A stretch of DNA of 64,000 bases from Halobacterium sp. DL1 (GCA_000230955.3 CP007060.1:310001-374000), one strand, 5' to 3'. Numbered from the stretch's first letter, positions 8,704 through 18,206 are shown. Notes: a model not told the origin generated them from the letters alone. Numbers and translations are program-made.

Positions 8704-9300
8704 CTACGGCGGCCCGCGCCGGGTCCCGACCCAGACGGTTCCCGGACCGCCGACCCGGCAGGTGGCGGTCGCGTCCTCCAGCGCACTGATTCGCTCCACG
8801 CTCACGTCCGCCCGGTCGTCGAAGGCGACGACGTGGTCCGCGGACACGACCCGGTCCTCGCCGGCGGCGACGTCGACGCGCTCGACGCGCCCGCGGCCCG
8901 CGAGGAACGCGGTTCCCTCGCCGGAGAGCATCGTCAGGAAGAGGCCGTGGCCGCGGTCCGGCGCGTTGCCCACGCGGTCGGCGCCGATGCGGACGCCGTC
9001 GGTCGCCGCGAGGAACGCGGTCCGTGCGGCCGCCACGCGCCGGTCACCGACCTCGCAGGCGACCAGTTCGCCGTGGTGGTCGGGCGCGAACCGGGCGTTC
9101 GTCTCGCGCTCGGCCGTGAGACGGACCGGCGTGCGCTCGCGCTTTCGGGCCGCGTTCGCCACCGTCCTGAGGACGCCCTCCCTCGCACGCTCGATACGGA
9201 CGTCGCCGGTGTGGTCGACGAGCGACCCGGCGGCCGCGAGCAGCGAGTCACCGGCGTCGAACGAGACGTCCAACACGCCGTCCTCGACCGTCGCGTCCAT
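8704..9300 (-). CDS. AIM24/TIGR00266-family protein
   Basis: 198 residues forming a beta-barrel AIM24-type domain; the family signature GLFLTMLSGEGTAFLAG lies about residue 120. The biochemical role of the family is unknown; the yeast member acts in mitochondrial inner-membrane organisation. The ATG at 9298-9300 overlaps the stop of the upstream universal stress reading frame (tgatg), so the two were built as one operon. An upstream in-frame start would extend back into that gene and was rejected. Confidence 0.82.
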   Translation of the reverse strand: MDATVEDGVLDVSFDAGDSLLAAAGSLVDHTGDVRIERAREGVLRTVANAARKRERTPVRLTAERETNARFAPDHHGELVACEVGDRRVAAARTAFLAATDGVRIGADRVGNAPDRGHGLFLTMLSGEGTAFLAGRGRVERVDVAAGEDRVVSADHVVAFDDRADVSVERISALEDATATCRVGGPGTVWVGTRRGPP

Positions 9301-9622
9301 CAGTGGTCGTCGCGCACGAAGGTCACTGGACACGGCGCCGACAGCAACACGGACTGGGCGGTGCTCCCGAAGACCGCCTTTCCGGTCGGCGAGCGCTTCC
9401 GGCCGCCGACGACGGCGAGGTCCGCGTCCGTGTCCTCGACCAGCGTCACGACGTCGCCACCCGTCCGCTCTCGCGGTCTGCCACCGACGCGTCGGTCGAG
9501 AGGCGCGCCACCGACACCGTCGCGTCCATCGGTCCCGCGAGGTCGGCCGTCGTCGCCGCTAGCCTATCCACGCGGTCCCGATTCCCGGGCCCGACTACGA
9601 CCAGAATACGCTCGATTGCCAT
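9300..9622 (-). pseudogene. Universal stress protein gene with frameshift and internal loss
   Basis: The first frame begins MAIERILVVVGPG at 9622, a normal UspA start, and runs to a TGA at 9446-9448 (58 codons). The second half of a UspA domain is in a different frame: it reads DVVTLVEDTDADLAVVGG then GKAVFGSTAQS and SAPCPVTFVRDD, ending at 9300-9302 on the AIM24 start. The two halves together give about 110 residues against the usual 135-150, so the middle of the domain seems deleted as well as frameshifted. A sequencing error could explain the shift but not the shortness. Confidence 0.75.
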
Positions 9623-9680
9623 GGGGCGAGGTTGCCGGCGACCTCCATAAACATATGGCCGCGTCGCGAGTACGTCCAGT

Positions 9681-10421
9681 ATGCTCGAACCCGACCTCGA
9701 GGGCCACACCGCGCTCGTCACCGGGAGTTCCGGTGGACTCGGCAGCGCGCTCGTCCGCTCGCTCGCCGCCTGCGGGGCCAGCGTCGCCGTCCACTACCAC
9801 TCCAGCGCCGACGCCGCCAGCGAGACGGCCGACGCGGCGCGTGACGCGGGCGCTCCCGAGTCCACCACCGTCCAGGGCGACGTCACGGACCCCGACGGCG
9901 TGGACGGTCTGTTCGCGGACGCCAAGGACGAAGTCGGCACAGTGGACGTGCTCGTGAACAACGTCGGCGACTTCGCGCCCGCCCACTGGGCCGACTTGAG
10001 CGTCGAGGAGTGGAACCGCGTGCTCCAGACGAACCTCACGGGCACCTACCTCTGCTCGAGGCGCGCGCTCGACGGCATGCGCGACCAGCAGTGGGGCCGC
10101 ATCGTCAACATCGGCTACGCGTCCGCGGAGAAGGGGCTAGTCTCCCCGAAGAACTTCCCGTACTTCGTCGCCAAGCAGGGCGTCCTGATGTTCACCCGGA
10201 TGCTCGCCGCCGACACCAAGGACGACGGCGTCACCGTCAACGCCGTCTCACCCTACGTCATGGAGAACTCCGACGAGTTCCCGGAGGACGCGCCCCGCGG
10301 CCGCTGGGCGTCCTTCGAGGACGTCGCGCAGGCCGTCCGGTTCTTCTGCGACGAGGATTCGGCGTACATCTCGGGGGAGAACATCGAGGTGGACGGCGGG
10401 TGGCTGCCGGAGGACGTCTGA
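9681..10421 (+). CDS. Short-chain dehydrogenase/reductase (SDR)
   Basis: 246-residue classical SDR, close in style to 3-oxoacyl-ACP reductases. It has the nucleotide-binding motif TGSSGGLG (about 15), NNVG (about 93) and the catalytic YFVAK (about 163). The C-terminus (ISGENIEVDGGW) is typical of FabG-like enzymes. The substrate is not predictable. It is divergent from the broken universal stress gene, with about 58 bp between starts containing a TATA-like ataaacatat. Confidence 0.92.
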   Translation: MLEPDLEGHTALVTGSSGGLGSALVRSLAACGASVAVHYHSSADAASETADAARDAGAPESTTVQGDVTDPDGVDGLFADAKDEVGTVDVLVNNVGDFAPAHWADLSVEEWNRVLQTNLTGTYLCSRRALDGMRDQQWGRIVNIGYASAEKGLVSPKNFPYFVAKQGVLMFTRMLAADTKDDGVTVNAVSPYVMENSDEFPEDAPRGRWASFEDVAQAVRFFCDEDSAYISGENIEVDGGWLPEDV

Positions 10422-10439
10422 ATCGCTGGCTGGAATCAG

Positions 10440-10640
10440 TCAGGCGTCCTCGTCCGACGCCCACGGCCCGATTCCTGCGACGTTCCCGAGCAGCCAGCCG
10501 GCGAACAGCGGGACGAGGATAGCCAGGCAGCCGAGTCCGACCCACCGCGCCGGCGGCGGTTGGGTCGCGAGGTAGACGAGGTACGCCGTCCCGGCGAGCG
10601 GGAGCAGTCGGCTGTACCCGGTCCCGAAGTCCGCGTTCAT
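10440..10640 (-). CDS. Small membrane protein
   Basis: 66 residues, start MNADFGTGYSRL at 10640, with two hydrophobic helices (about 10-26 and 33-52) and an acidic tail WASDEDA. Composition and the charged tail are those of real haloarchaeal membrane microproteins. No family recognised. It faces the SDR gene's 3' end and diverges from the YbaK-like gene. Confidence 0.65.
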   Translation of the reverse strand: MNADFGTGYSRLLPLAGTAYLVYLATQPPPARWVGLGCLAILVPLFAGWLLGNVAGIGPWASDEDA

Positions 10641-10749
10641 GCGCTGGCTTGCACCCGGGGACTGAAGAACTCGTCTCTGTGCGACCGTTCGCCGCGCTCG
10701 GTTACGGGGAACGACACGCCTTTCTCGCCGGGCCGTGTGACCGACGAGC

Positions 10750-11220
10750 ATGCACGAGCGAGCCGAGGAGTTCGCCGAGCGGGCCAGCGAGGAGCACGAC
10801 CTCGACGTGGACGTCCACGAGTTCGACGAGGGGACCAAGACCGCCGCCGACGCCGCCGACGCCATCGGCTGCGACGTCGCGCAGATCGCCTCCAGCATCG
10901 TCGTGGTGGCCGACGACGACCCCGTGGTCGTCGTGACGAGCGGCGCGAACCGCGTGGACTTCGGGAAGGTCGCTGTGTACCAGGACGCCAGCGACGCGCG
11001 GATGGCGGAGGCCGACGAGGTGAAGGAGGCGACCGGCTGGAGCATCGGCGGCGTGCCGCCCATCTGCCACGAGAACGGCGTCCCCGTCCTGCTCGACGAC
11101 ACGCTGCTCGCCCACGACGAGGTGTGGGCGGCCGCGGGGACGCCGACCGCGGTGTGGCCCATCGAACCGGAGCGACTGCGGGAGCTCTCGGGCGCGGAGC
11201 CGGCGGACGTCGCGGAGTAG
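10750..11220 (+). CDS. YbaK/EbsC-family aminoacyl-tRNA deacylase-like protein
   Basis: 156-residue YbaK/ProX-like domain. Members clear mischarged tRNAs (Cys-tRNA-Pro, Ala-tRNA-Pro and related species) by hydrolysing the ester bond. Visible family features are the early KTAADAADAIGCD helix, the strands VVVVTSGANRVD, and the GWSIGGVPPICH loop. This stand-alone form is common in archaea; substrate specificity cannot be read. Transcribed in the same direction as the downstream esterase, 42 bp away. Confidence 0.88.
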   Translation: MHERAEEFAERASEEHDLDVDVHEFDEGTKTAADAADAIGCDVAQIASSIVVVADDDPVVVVTSGANRVDFGKVAVYQDASDARMAEADEVKEATGWSIGGVPPICHENGVPVLLDDTLLAHDEVWAAAGTPTAVWPIEPERLRELSGAEPADVAE

Positions 11221-11262
11221 CGCCGACGCCGTCTTTTTCTGTCGACCGGCCGAACGCAGCGT

Positions 11263-12210
11263 ATGGACGAGGCCGACCTCCACCCGCAGGCCGAGGCGGC
11301 GCTGGAACGCCGCCGGAAACTCGGACTTTCGTCGCTCCGGGACGTCGGCGTCCGGCGACTCCGCTGGCTGGGTCGCCTGATGAACTGGTGGCAGAACCGC
11401 AACCCGCCCGCGGTCGGGCGGACCGTCGAACGGTCGATTCCCGGACCCGACGGCGACCTTCCCATCCGAATCTACCGGCCGCACGGCGACGGGCCGTTTC
11501 CCACGGTCGTCTTCTTCCACGGCGGCGGCTACGTGCTCGGGAGCCTGGAGAGCCACGACCTGCTCTGCCGGCACCTAGCCCGGGAGTCCGGCGCCGTCGT
11601 GGTGGCCGTGGACTACCGACTCGCGCCCGAACACCCGTTCCCGGCGGCCGTCGAGGACGCCTACGCCGCCGTCGAGTGGGCGGCCGCCAACCCCGACGCG
11701 CTCGCATCGGACGGCAACCTCGCCGTGGTCGGAGACAGCGCGGGCGGCGCCCTCGCGGCCGTCGCGGCGCTGATGGCCGCCGAGAAAAACGGGCCCGACA
11801 TCGACCACCAGGCGCTGCTTTACCCGGGCGTCGGCATCGAGCGGGACCAGCAGTCGGTCCGGGAGCACGCCGGCCGGGTCCTCTCAGAGGACGACCTTGA
11901 GTGGTTCCGGGAGTGCTACTTCGGGAGCGAGGTCCACGAGCGAAACCCGTACGCCGACCCGACCAACGCCTGCGACCTCTCCGGCGTTCCGCCTGCGACC
12001 GTCGTCACGGCGGGCTTCGACCCGCTGCGGGACGGCGGCGTGGCGTACGCCGAGCAACTCGAAGCGGACGGCGTCCCTGTCAGGCACGTGGAGTACGACG
12101 ACATGATCCACGGGTTCGCCACGATGTTGTCGTCGCCTGACCTCGACCGCGCTCACGAGGCAATCGCGGACGTCGCTGGCGACCTCCGGCGCACGTTCGG
12201 CACCGCGTAA
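11263..12210 (+). CDS. Alpha/beta-hydrolase, hormone-sensitive-lipase-type esterase
   Basis: 315 residues. The oxyanion-hole motif FFHGGGY lies near residue 85. The nucleophile elbow is GDSAGG (about 157), the acid residue lies in the GFDPLRDGG segment and the histidine in MIHGFA near the C-terminus. HSL-family (family IV) carboxylesterases hydrolyse short acyl esters. The variable N-terminal cap (about 1-60) carries the WWQNRNPP segment. No signal peptide, so cytosolic. Confidence 0.92.
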   Translation: MDEADLHPQAEAALERRRKLGLSSLRDVGVRRLRWLGRLMNWWQNRNPPAVGRTVERSIPGPDGDLPIRIYRPHGDGPFPTVVFFHGGGYVLGSLESHDLLCRHLARESGAVVVAVDYRLAPEHPFPAAVEDAYAAVEWAAANPDALASDGNLAVVGDSAGGALAAVAALMAAEKNGPDIDHQALLYPGVGIERDQQSVREHAGRVLSEDDLEWFRECYFGSEVHERNPYADPTNACDLSGVPPATVVTAGFDPLRDGGVAYAEQLEADGVPVRHVEYDDMIHGFATMLSSPDLDRAHEAIADVAGDLRRTFGTA

Positions 12211-12264
12211 CACGCTCGACGAGCGACCCGGCGGCGGGAAACCGGCGTTCTTGGAGTCCGGCGG

Positions 12265-12846
12265 CTACTGGTTCTCGAGGGCGTCGATGACGCAGGCCGC
12301 CGCGACGACGGCTTCCTTCGGGACGTTGCTGGCGTCGTCGATGGTGACGGTGTACGTGTCCCGGAGGGAAGACTTGCCGTCGATGTCGCCGACGTGGCCC
12401 CCGCTGGCGTCGCGTATCTCGTACTTGTTCGGGAAGAGGTTCGCGAGGTCGACGAGGTGCCGGAGCATCGAGAGCAGTTTGCTCTTGGACTCGATGGTCG
12501 CCAGCGCGTCCCCCGTTTCGGGGTCTCTGACCGTCCAGTTCTCGACGAACAGCGAGAGGTCCTCGTCGAGCGAGACGACGGCCTCGCCGGTCGCGTCGTC
12601 GATGACAGAGTAGTTGCCCGCGACGTCCAGGATGCCACCCGCCTTCACAGTGAACGCCGCGTCCCCGTCGCCGGTGACGAACGGGAACTCCTCTTTCATC
12701 TTGAACAGCTTCTGCTTCGCGCGGAGGACGACATCGCCGGCGGCGTCGCGGACGGCGTACTTGTTCCGGATTAGTGACTGCTTGACCACGTAGCGGTCGT
12801 CGTCGAGGTCGACCGTGGAGATGTCGTAATCGCTAGCGGGGGACAT
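12265..12846 (-). CDS. LURP-one-related / scramblase-like beta-barrel protein
   Basis: 193 residues starting MSPASDYDISTVD (12846). Repeated KYxVRDAxGxVV and YxVIDDATGEAV-type strands (NKYAVRDAAGD, NYSVIDDATGE, NKYEIRDASGG) are those of the LURP-one-related/Tubby-C fold found widely in haloarchaea. Role unknown; soluble apart from an alanine-rich final helix. The open frame runs on upstream, but the chosen ATG gives the expected acidic N-terminus. Divergent from uvrA. Confidence 0.8.
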   Translation of the reverse strand: MSPASDYDISTVDLDDDRYVVKQSLIRNKYAVRDAAGDVVLRAKQKLFKMKEEFPFVTGDGDAAFTVKAGGILDVAGNYSVIDDATGEAVVSLDEDLSLFVENWTVRDPETGDALATIESKSKLLSMLRHLVDLANLFPNKYEIRDASGGHVGDIDGKSSLRDTYTVTIDDASNVPKEAVVAAACVIDALENQ

Positions 12847-12937
12847 ACAGCGAACTGTCGCGTCCTGCCGCATAAGGATTCGTGGCGACGGCCGGGACCG
12901 ACAAACCTTCACCCCCACACGCGGTAGTAGACTCCTA

Positions 12938-15910
12938 ATGAGAGACGAGTACATCGAGGTCCGCGGGGCCGAGGAACACAACCTCAAGGACCTCGACGTG
13001 AAGCTGCCACGGGAGTCGTTCAACGTGGTGACCGGCCTCTCCGGGTCGGGGAAATCGTCGCTCGCGTTCCAGACCATCTACGCCGAGGGCCAGCGCCGCT
13101 ACATCGAGAGCCTGTCGGCGTACGCCCGGAACTTCCTCGGGCAGATGGACAAACCCCAGGTGGAGTCCGTCGAGGGACTCTCCCCAGCCATCTCCATCGA
13201 CCAGAAGAACGCCGCGAACAACCCCCGCTCGACGGTCGGCACCGTCACCGAACTCCACGACTACCTCCGCCTGCTGTACGCCCGCGTCGGCATCCCACAC
13301 TGCCCGGAGTGTGGCCGCGAGGTCGGCGAGCAGTCCGCCCAGCAGATGGTGCGGCGCATCCTCGAACTCCCCGAAGGGACGAAGCTGAAGGTGCTCGCGC
13401 CGGTCGTGCGCGACCAGAAGGGCGCCTTCGAGGACCGCTTCGACCAGTTCGTCGCCGAGGGCTACTCCCGCGTGGAGGTCGACGGCGAGGAGTTCGACCT
13501 CGCCTACGACCGACCGGACCTCGACGAGAACTACGACCACACCATCGACGTCGTCGTCGACCGCGTGACGGTCAGCGACGACGCCCGCTCGCGCATCACC
13601 GACAGCGTCGAGACCGCCCTCGAGGAGGCCGACGGCGTGCTGAAGGTCGTCGTCCCCGACCCGAGTGAGGACCTCGAACTCGGCGGCGCGACGGCGCGCT
13701 CGACGGGCGACCTCGCGGACGAGGCGGTCGACGACAGGCTGGTCGTGGAGTTCTCCGAGGCGCTCGCGTGCACGCACTGCGGCATCGACATCAGCGAGAT
13801 CGAGACCCGGAGCTTCTCGTTCAACAGTCCCCACGGCGCCTGCCCGGAGTGCGAGGGCATCGGGAACACGAAGGAGGTCAGCGAGGACCTCGTCGTCGTC
13901 GACCCCGCCAAGCCGCTGAAGGACGTCTTCGAGGCGTGGAGTTACAACCGGTCGTACTACCGGACCCGGCTGGACGCCGTCGCCGAGCACTTCGGCGTCT
14001 CCGTGCGCACGCCGTTCGAGGACCTCGACGAGGACGTCCAGGACGCGTTCCTCTACGGCACCAGCGAGGACGTCGTGTTCAAGCGGAACACGAAGAACGG
14101 CGTCCGACGGAAGGAGAAGCGCTTCGAGGGCGTCATCCCGAACCTCGAGCGCCGCTACGTGGAGACGGATTCGGACTCCACCAGGGACCACATCGAGAAG
14201 TACATGTCCGTGACGACGTGTCCGGCCTGCGACGGGACGCGCCTGAAGCCGTCTTCACGGGCCGTGCTCGTCCAGGGCACCTCCATCACGGAAGTGAACC
14301 GGATGAGCATCGGCGACGCCCTCGAGCACTTCGAGGGGATGGAGGCGGGGATGGACGAGCGGGACACGAAGATCGCCGAGGAGATCCTCAAGGAGATCCG
14401 CGCCCGCCTCGGGTTCATGTCCGAGGTCGGCCTGGAGTACCTCACGCTCGACCGCGAGGCGTCGACGCTCTCGGGCGGCGAGAGCCAGCGCATCCGCCTC
14501 GCCACGCAGATCGGTGCGGGCCTCGTCGGCGTGCTATACGTCCTCGACGAACCGAGCATTGGCCTCCACCAGCGCGACAACGACCGCCTGCTGAACACCC
14601 TCGAGGAGCTCCGGGACCTCGGCAACACGCTCGTCGTCGTCGAGCACGACGAGGAGACGATGCGGCGCGCGGACAACGTCGTCGACATGGGACCGGGGCC
14701 GGGCCGCCACGGCGGCGAAGTCGTCGCCAACGGCACCGTCGCGGACCTGATGGAGAGCGATGAGTCGGTCACGGGCGACTACCTCGCGGGCCGCAAGCAG
14801 ATTCCCGTCCCCGAGGACCGCCGCGGCTGGGAGGACAGCCTCACCATCGAGGGCGCCCGCCAGCACAACCTCCGGGACCTCGACGTAGATGTCCCGGTCG
14901 GCGCGTTCACCGCCATCACCGGCGTCTCCGGCAGCGGGAAGTCGACGCTGATGCACGACATCCTCTACAAGGGCCTCGCCCGCGAGATGAACGACAACAC
15001 GAGCGTCGACCCCGGCGAGCACGACGCCATCGAGGGCATCGAGAACGTCGAGAAGGTACGGCTCATCGACCAGTCGCCAATCGGCCGCACGCCGCGCTCG
15101 AACCCCGCGACGTACACCGGCGTCTTCGACTACATCCGCGAGAAGTTCGCCCAGACGAAACTCGCCAAACAGCGCGGCTACGAGAAGGGACGGTTCTCGT
15201 TCAACGTGAAGGGCGGGCGCTGTGAGGCCTGCGGCGGGCAGGGCACCCAGAAGATCGAGATGAACTTCCTCTCGGACGTCCACGTCCCCTGCGAGGAGTG
15301 CGGCGGCGACCGCTACAACGACGAGACCCTCGAGGTGACGTTCAAGGGCAAGACCATCGCGGACGTCCTCCAGATGTCCGTCGAGGAGGCTCACGACTTC
15401 TTCGAGGCTGACTCACGGCTCGGCCGCCGGCTGAAGCTGCTGATGGACGTCGGCCTCGACTACATGCGCCTCGGCCAGCCCTCGACCACCCTCAGCGGCG
15501 GCGAGGCCCAGCGCGTCAAACTCGCAGAGGAGCTCGGCAAGAAGGACTCCGGCGACACGCTCTACCTGCTCGACGAACCGACGACCGGCCTCCACAGTGC
15601 CGACGAGCGGAAACTCATCGAGGTGCTCCAGCGCCTCACCGACCGCGGCAACAGCGTCGTCGTCATCGAGCACGAACTCGACCTCGTGAAGAACGCCGAC
15701 CACATCGTCGACCTTGGCCCCGAGGGCGGCGAACACGGCGGGGACGTCGTCGCCACCGGCACCCCCGAGGAAGTCGCGCGCAACGACGACAGCCACACTG
15801 GCCGCTACCTCCGGGACAAACTCACGGCCATCGACCTGGAGGGCCCGCGTTCGGACCGCGAGAAACCCGCGAAGGACCAGGAGAAGGCTGCTCCGAAGGC
15901 GGACGACTAG
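12938..15910 (+). CDS. uvrA: Excinuclease ABC subunit A
   Basis: 990 residues, full length. It is a dimeric damage sensor of nucleotide excision repair. Two ABC modules are present: Walker A GLSGSGKSS (about 34) and GVSGSGKST (about 664), signatures LSGGESQR (about 510) and LSGGEAQR (about 850), and Walker B LDEPSIGL and LDEPTTGL. Zinc-binding CxxC groups include CPECGREV, CTHCG with CPECEG, CPACDG, and the zinc-finger pair CEACGG and CEECGG. The C-terminal 40 residues are acidic and lysine-rich. The window has no uvrB or uvrC. Confidence 0.98.
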   Translation: MRDEYIEVRGAEEHNLKDLDVKLPRESFNVVTGLSGSGKSSLAFQTIYAEGQRRYIESLSAYARNFLGQMDKPQVESVEGLSPAISIDQKNAANNPRSTVGTVTELHDYLRLLYARVGIPHCPECGREVGEQSAQQMVRRILELPEGTKLKVLAPVVRDQKGAFEDRFDQFVAEGYSRVEVDGEEFDLAYDRPDLDENYDHTIDVVVDRVTVSDDARSRITDSVETALEEADGVLKVVVPDPSEDLELGGATARSTGDLADEAVDDRLVVEFSEALACTHCGIDISEIETRSFSFNSPHGACPECEGIGNTKEVSEDLVVVDPAKPLKDVFEAWSYNRSYYRTRLDAVAEHFGVSVRTPFEDLDEDVQDAFLYGTSEDVVFKRNTKNGVRRKEKRFEGVIPNLERRYVETDSDSTRDHIEKYMSVTTCPACDGTRLKPSSRAVLVQGTSITEVNRMSIGDALEHFEGMEAGMDERDTKIAEEILKEIRARLGFMSEVGLEYLTLDREASTLSGGESQRIRLATQIGAGLVGVLYVLDEPSIGLHQRDNDRLLNTLEELRDLGNTLVVVEHDEETMRRADNVVDMGPGPGRHGGEVVANGTVADLMESDESVTGDYLAGRKQIPVPEDRRGWEDSLTIEGARQHNLRDLDVDVPVGAFTAITGVSGSGKSTLMHDILYKGLAREMNDNTSVDPGEHDAIEGIENVEKVRLIDQSPIGRTPRSNPATYTGVFDYIREKFAQTKLAKQRGYEKGRFSFNVKGGRCEACGGQGTQKIEMNFLSDVHVPCEECGGDRYNDETLEVTFKGKTIADVLQMSVEEAHDFFEADSRLGRRLKLLMDVGLDYMRLGQPSTTLSGGEAQRVKLAEELGKKDSGDTLYLLDEPTTGLHSADERKLIEVLQRLTDRGNSVVVIEHELDLVKNADHIVDLGPEGGEHGGDVVATGTPEEVARNDDSHTGRYLRDKLTAIDLEGPRSDREKPAKDQEKAAPKADD

Positions 15911-15949
15911 CTGGGGCCGTCGCCGGCAGGACTGCCGGGGATGTCGGAC

Positions 15950-16240
15950 CTACTCCTCGAGGCCGGAACAGCCGACGACGGCGTTCTGGGACTCGTCGTA
16001 CTGCAGCACGCCCAGTTCGTCGAGCTTCGGGAGGTGGACGTGGTGGAGGCGGACCCGGAGCTTCGCCGGGTCGTCGTCGCTGCCCCACGACTGGTCGGTG
16101 ACCAGGTCGGTGAGATCGGACACCGACAGCGGGAGGTCTCCGTCTTCGACGACGGCTAGGAGGCGTTCACGGCGGCGTTCGAGGCACAGCTCTCGCTTCG
16201 ACCCGAGGCGGGTGGACTCGGCGGTATCCTTCGTCTCCAT
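15950..16240 (-). CDS. DUF7344-type winged-helix protein
   Basis: 96 residues beginning METKDTAES. The sequence SVSDLTDLVTDQSWGS followed by RLHHVHLPKLDELGVL is the haloarchaeal DUF7344-like winged-helix pattern, where the HVHLPKL helix would be the recognition helix. It is probably a DNA-binding regulator. Start at 16240 rather than the upstream 16297 because the longer form adds a non-acidic, cysteine-rich N-terminus. A TATA-like ccttttt lies about 40 nt upstream. It points away from the HNH gene and may regulate in that region; this is inference. Confidence 0.8.
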   Translation of the reverse strand: METKDTAESTRLGSKRELCLERRRERLLAVVEDGDLPLSVSDLTDLVTDQSWGSDDDPAKLRVRLHHVHLPKLDELGVLQYDESQNAVVGCSGLEE

Positions 16241-16375
16241 CTTCTGTTCAATCACACGATAACCACACAAAAAGGGATTACGGCAGTTTCCGTCCAACTG
16301 GGACGGTGGACCGTACGTTCTCGGGCCGCTTGCCAGCCCCGAAGGCTTTAGATCGGGCGATCCGAAGCCGCGGTC

Positions 16376-17068
16376 ATGTCGCGCTGGCGTCGCGTCGTCC
16401 GCCGTGAACTCGCTTGCTACCGCGAGGAGACCGGATGGCGGGTCGTCGAACTGCAGGAACTGTACGACCAGCTACTGCCGGTGCTTCGTGCGGAGTTCCC
16501 CGACAACGCGAACCGTCGAGCGAAACTCCGACAAATACTCCAGCAACTCGGCGAGCGTGGCGAACTGGAGTTCATCGACGGCGACGGAACCTACCGGATT
16601 CTCGAACTCGGTGCTCCGGCGGACGTGGCAGACGACGCGACCGACGGCGAAAACGACTGGTCCTATGAGGCCAGCGAGTACGAGACGACGGTCGGCGCCC
16701 GCTCGCTCCCGGCGGCGTTCCGTGACGCGGTGCTCGCGCGTTACGACACCACCTGTCCGGTGTCGGGCGTGGACCACCCCCGACTGCTCGACGTCGCGCA
16801 CGTTTTGCCCTGGAGCGACTACGAGTCGCTGCGCACCGACCCCGGGAACGTCGTCGCGCTGGACAGGACCCACCACGCGGCCTTCGACGCGGGGCTGTAC
16901 ACGCTCGACGCCGACTGTCGCCTCCACGTCTCCCCCGAGTTCGAGACCGAGAGCGCGCTGCTCCGGCAGACGCTACTCGAACAGGAGGGAGACCGCGTCG
17001 ACGTCTCCGAGGGTGCGCTCGACCCGGCGAACCTTCGCGAGCGAAACCAGTCCCTAGACTGGTGGTGA
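16376..17068 (+). CDS. HNH endonuclease with N-terminal winged-helix domain
   Basis: 230 residues. Residues 1-80 look like a winged helix (KLRQILQQLGERGELEF). Residues about 105-180 carry an HNH nuclease domain: CPVSG..., AHVLPWSDY (first His), GNVVAL (Asn) and HHAAFD (metal His). The layout resembles restriction-type HNH proteins that hold an FD-rich GLYTLD end. A TATA-like gctttaga lies about 27 nt upstream, so the transcript is probably leaderless. Could be a stand-alone restriction nuclease; no methyltransferase partner is adjacent. Confidence 0.85.
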   Translation: MSRWRRVVRRELACYREETGWRVVELQELYDQLLPVLRAEFPDNANRRAKLRQILQQLGERGELEFIDGDGTYRILELGAPADVADDATDGENDWSYEASEYETTVGARSLPAAFRDAVLARYDTTCPVSGVDHPRLLDVAHVLPWSDYESLRTDPGNVVALDRTHHAAFDAGLYTLDADCRLHVSPEFETESALLRQTLLEQEGDRVDVSEGALDPANLRERNQSLDWW

Positions 17069-17126
17069 GCGCGTCGGCGCCACACGAGGGGAAGACATTT
17101 GCTCGCGGCCGGACAATTCGGAGGTA

Positions 17127-18206
17127 ATGTACGACTTCGCGGTCGTCGGCGTCGGTCCCGCCGGAGCGAGGTTCGCGCGGCGGGCCGCCGAGCGGGGGTA
17201 CGACGTGGTTGCCTTCGAGTCGGGCGAACTCGGGAAGCCCCTGGCCTGCTCCGGGCACGTCAGCCTCGACGTCTGGGAGTACGTCCCCGATAGTGCCCGC
17301 GAGGACCTCTTCCAGAACGCCATCCGGGGCGCGCGCTTCCACCTCGGCGGCGCGGACTCCGAGGCCTACCCGTTCTACAAGGACACCGCGATATCGAACG
17401 CCATCGACCGCGTGCAACTGGACAGGGTGCTCGCCGACGCCGCGCGGGACGCGGGCGCCGACGTGCGCGAGCACCACACCGTCACCGACGTGCGGGAGAG
17501 CCGCGAGTCGGTCGAACTCACCGTCCGGGGCCCCGATGAGACGTTCGACGTGGAGGCGAAGATGGTCGCGGGAAGCGACGGGCCGCGCTCGCGGGTGCGG
17601 GACGCGCTTGACCTCCCGGAACCCGGGGAGTTCCTCCACGGTGCGCTCGCCTTCGACCCCGAGCCGGACCACGAGGACTTCGTCGACGTCCACCTCACCG
17701 TCCCCGAGTTCTTCGCGTGGCGCATCCCCCGCGGCGAGGGCGGCGTCGAGTACGGCCTCGCGGCCGCGCCCGGCGCGGACGTCCCGACACTGTTCGACGA
17801 ACTCGTCGCCGACTACGGCGTCGACGTCGAACACCGCTGCTCGGGCCTGATTCCCATCGGTCCAGCGGACACCGTCACCAGCCACCGCGGGTTCCTGGTC
17901 GGCGACGCCGCCGGCCAGACGAAGCCGTTCACGGGCGGCGGCATCCTCTACGGTATGACCGCCGCGGACTGCGCCGCCCGCGAAATCGACCCGGACCGAC
18001 CGTCGACGCTGGCCGGCTACGAGCGGGCGTGGCGCGACGAACTCGAACGCGACATCGCGCTCGGCCACCTCGTCCGGCGGGGCTACTCCGCGCCCGAACC
18101 GGTCCAGCGCGCGGGGATGGGACTGTTCGAGGGCGAGATCGGCGTCCACATGGACCGGCCGACGAGCATCTTCTCGGCGGCACAGCTACGCGCGCTGCTG
18201 CGATAG
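17127..18206 (+). CDS. Geranylgeranyl reductase-family flavoprotein
   Basis: 359 residues with an FAD-binding Rossmann start VVGVGPAGARFARRAAE, an FAD-contacting GDAAGQTKPFTGGGI motif (about 258) and the ACSGHV segment typical of digeranylgeranylglycerophospholipid reductases. Family members saturate the isoprenoid chains of archaeal lipids or menaquinone side chains. The homologue set is broad, so the substrate is uncertain. The length is slightly short of the about 400-residue lipid enzymes. Confidence 0.9.
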   Translation: MYDFAVVGVGPAGARFARRAAERGYDVVAFESGELGKPLACSGHVSLDVWEYVPDSAREDLFQNAIRGARFHLGGADSEAYPFYKDTAISNAIDRVQLDRVLADAARDAGADVREHHTVTDVRESRESVELTVRGPDETFDVEAKMVAGSDGPRSRVRDALDLPEPGEFLHGALAFDPEPDHEDFVDVHLTVPEFFAWRIPRGEGGVEYGLAAAPGADVPTLFDELVADYGVDVEHRCSGLIPIGPADTVTSHRGFLVGDAAGQTKPFTGGGILYGMTAADCAAREIDPDRPSTLAGYERAWRDELERDIALGHLVRRGYSAPEPVQRAGMGLFEGEIGVHMDRPTSIFSAAQLRALLR

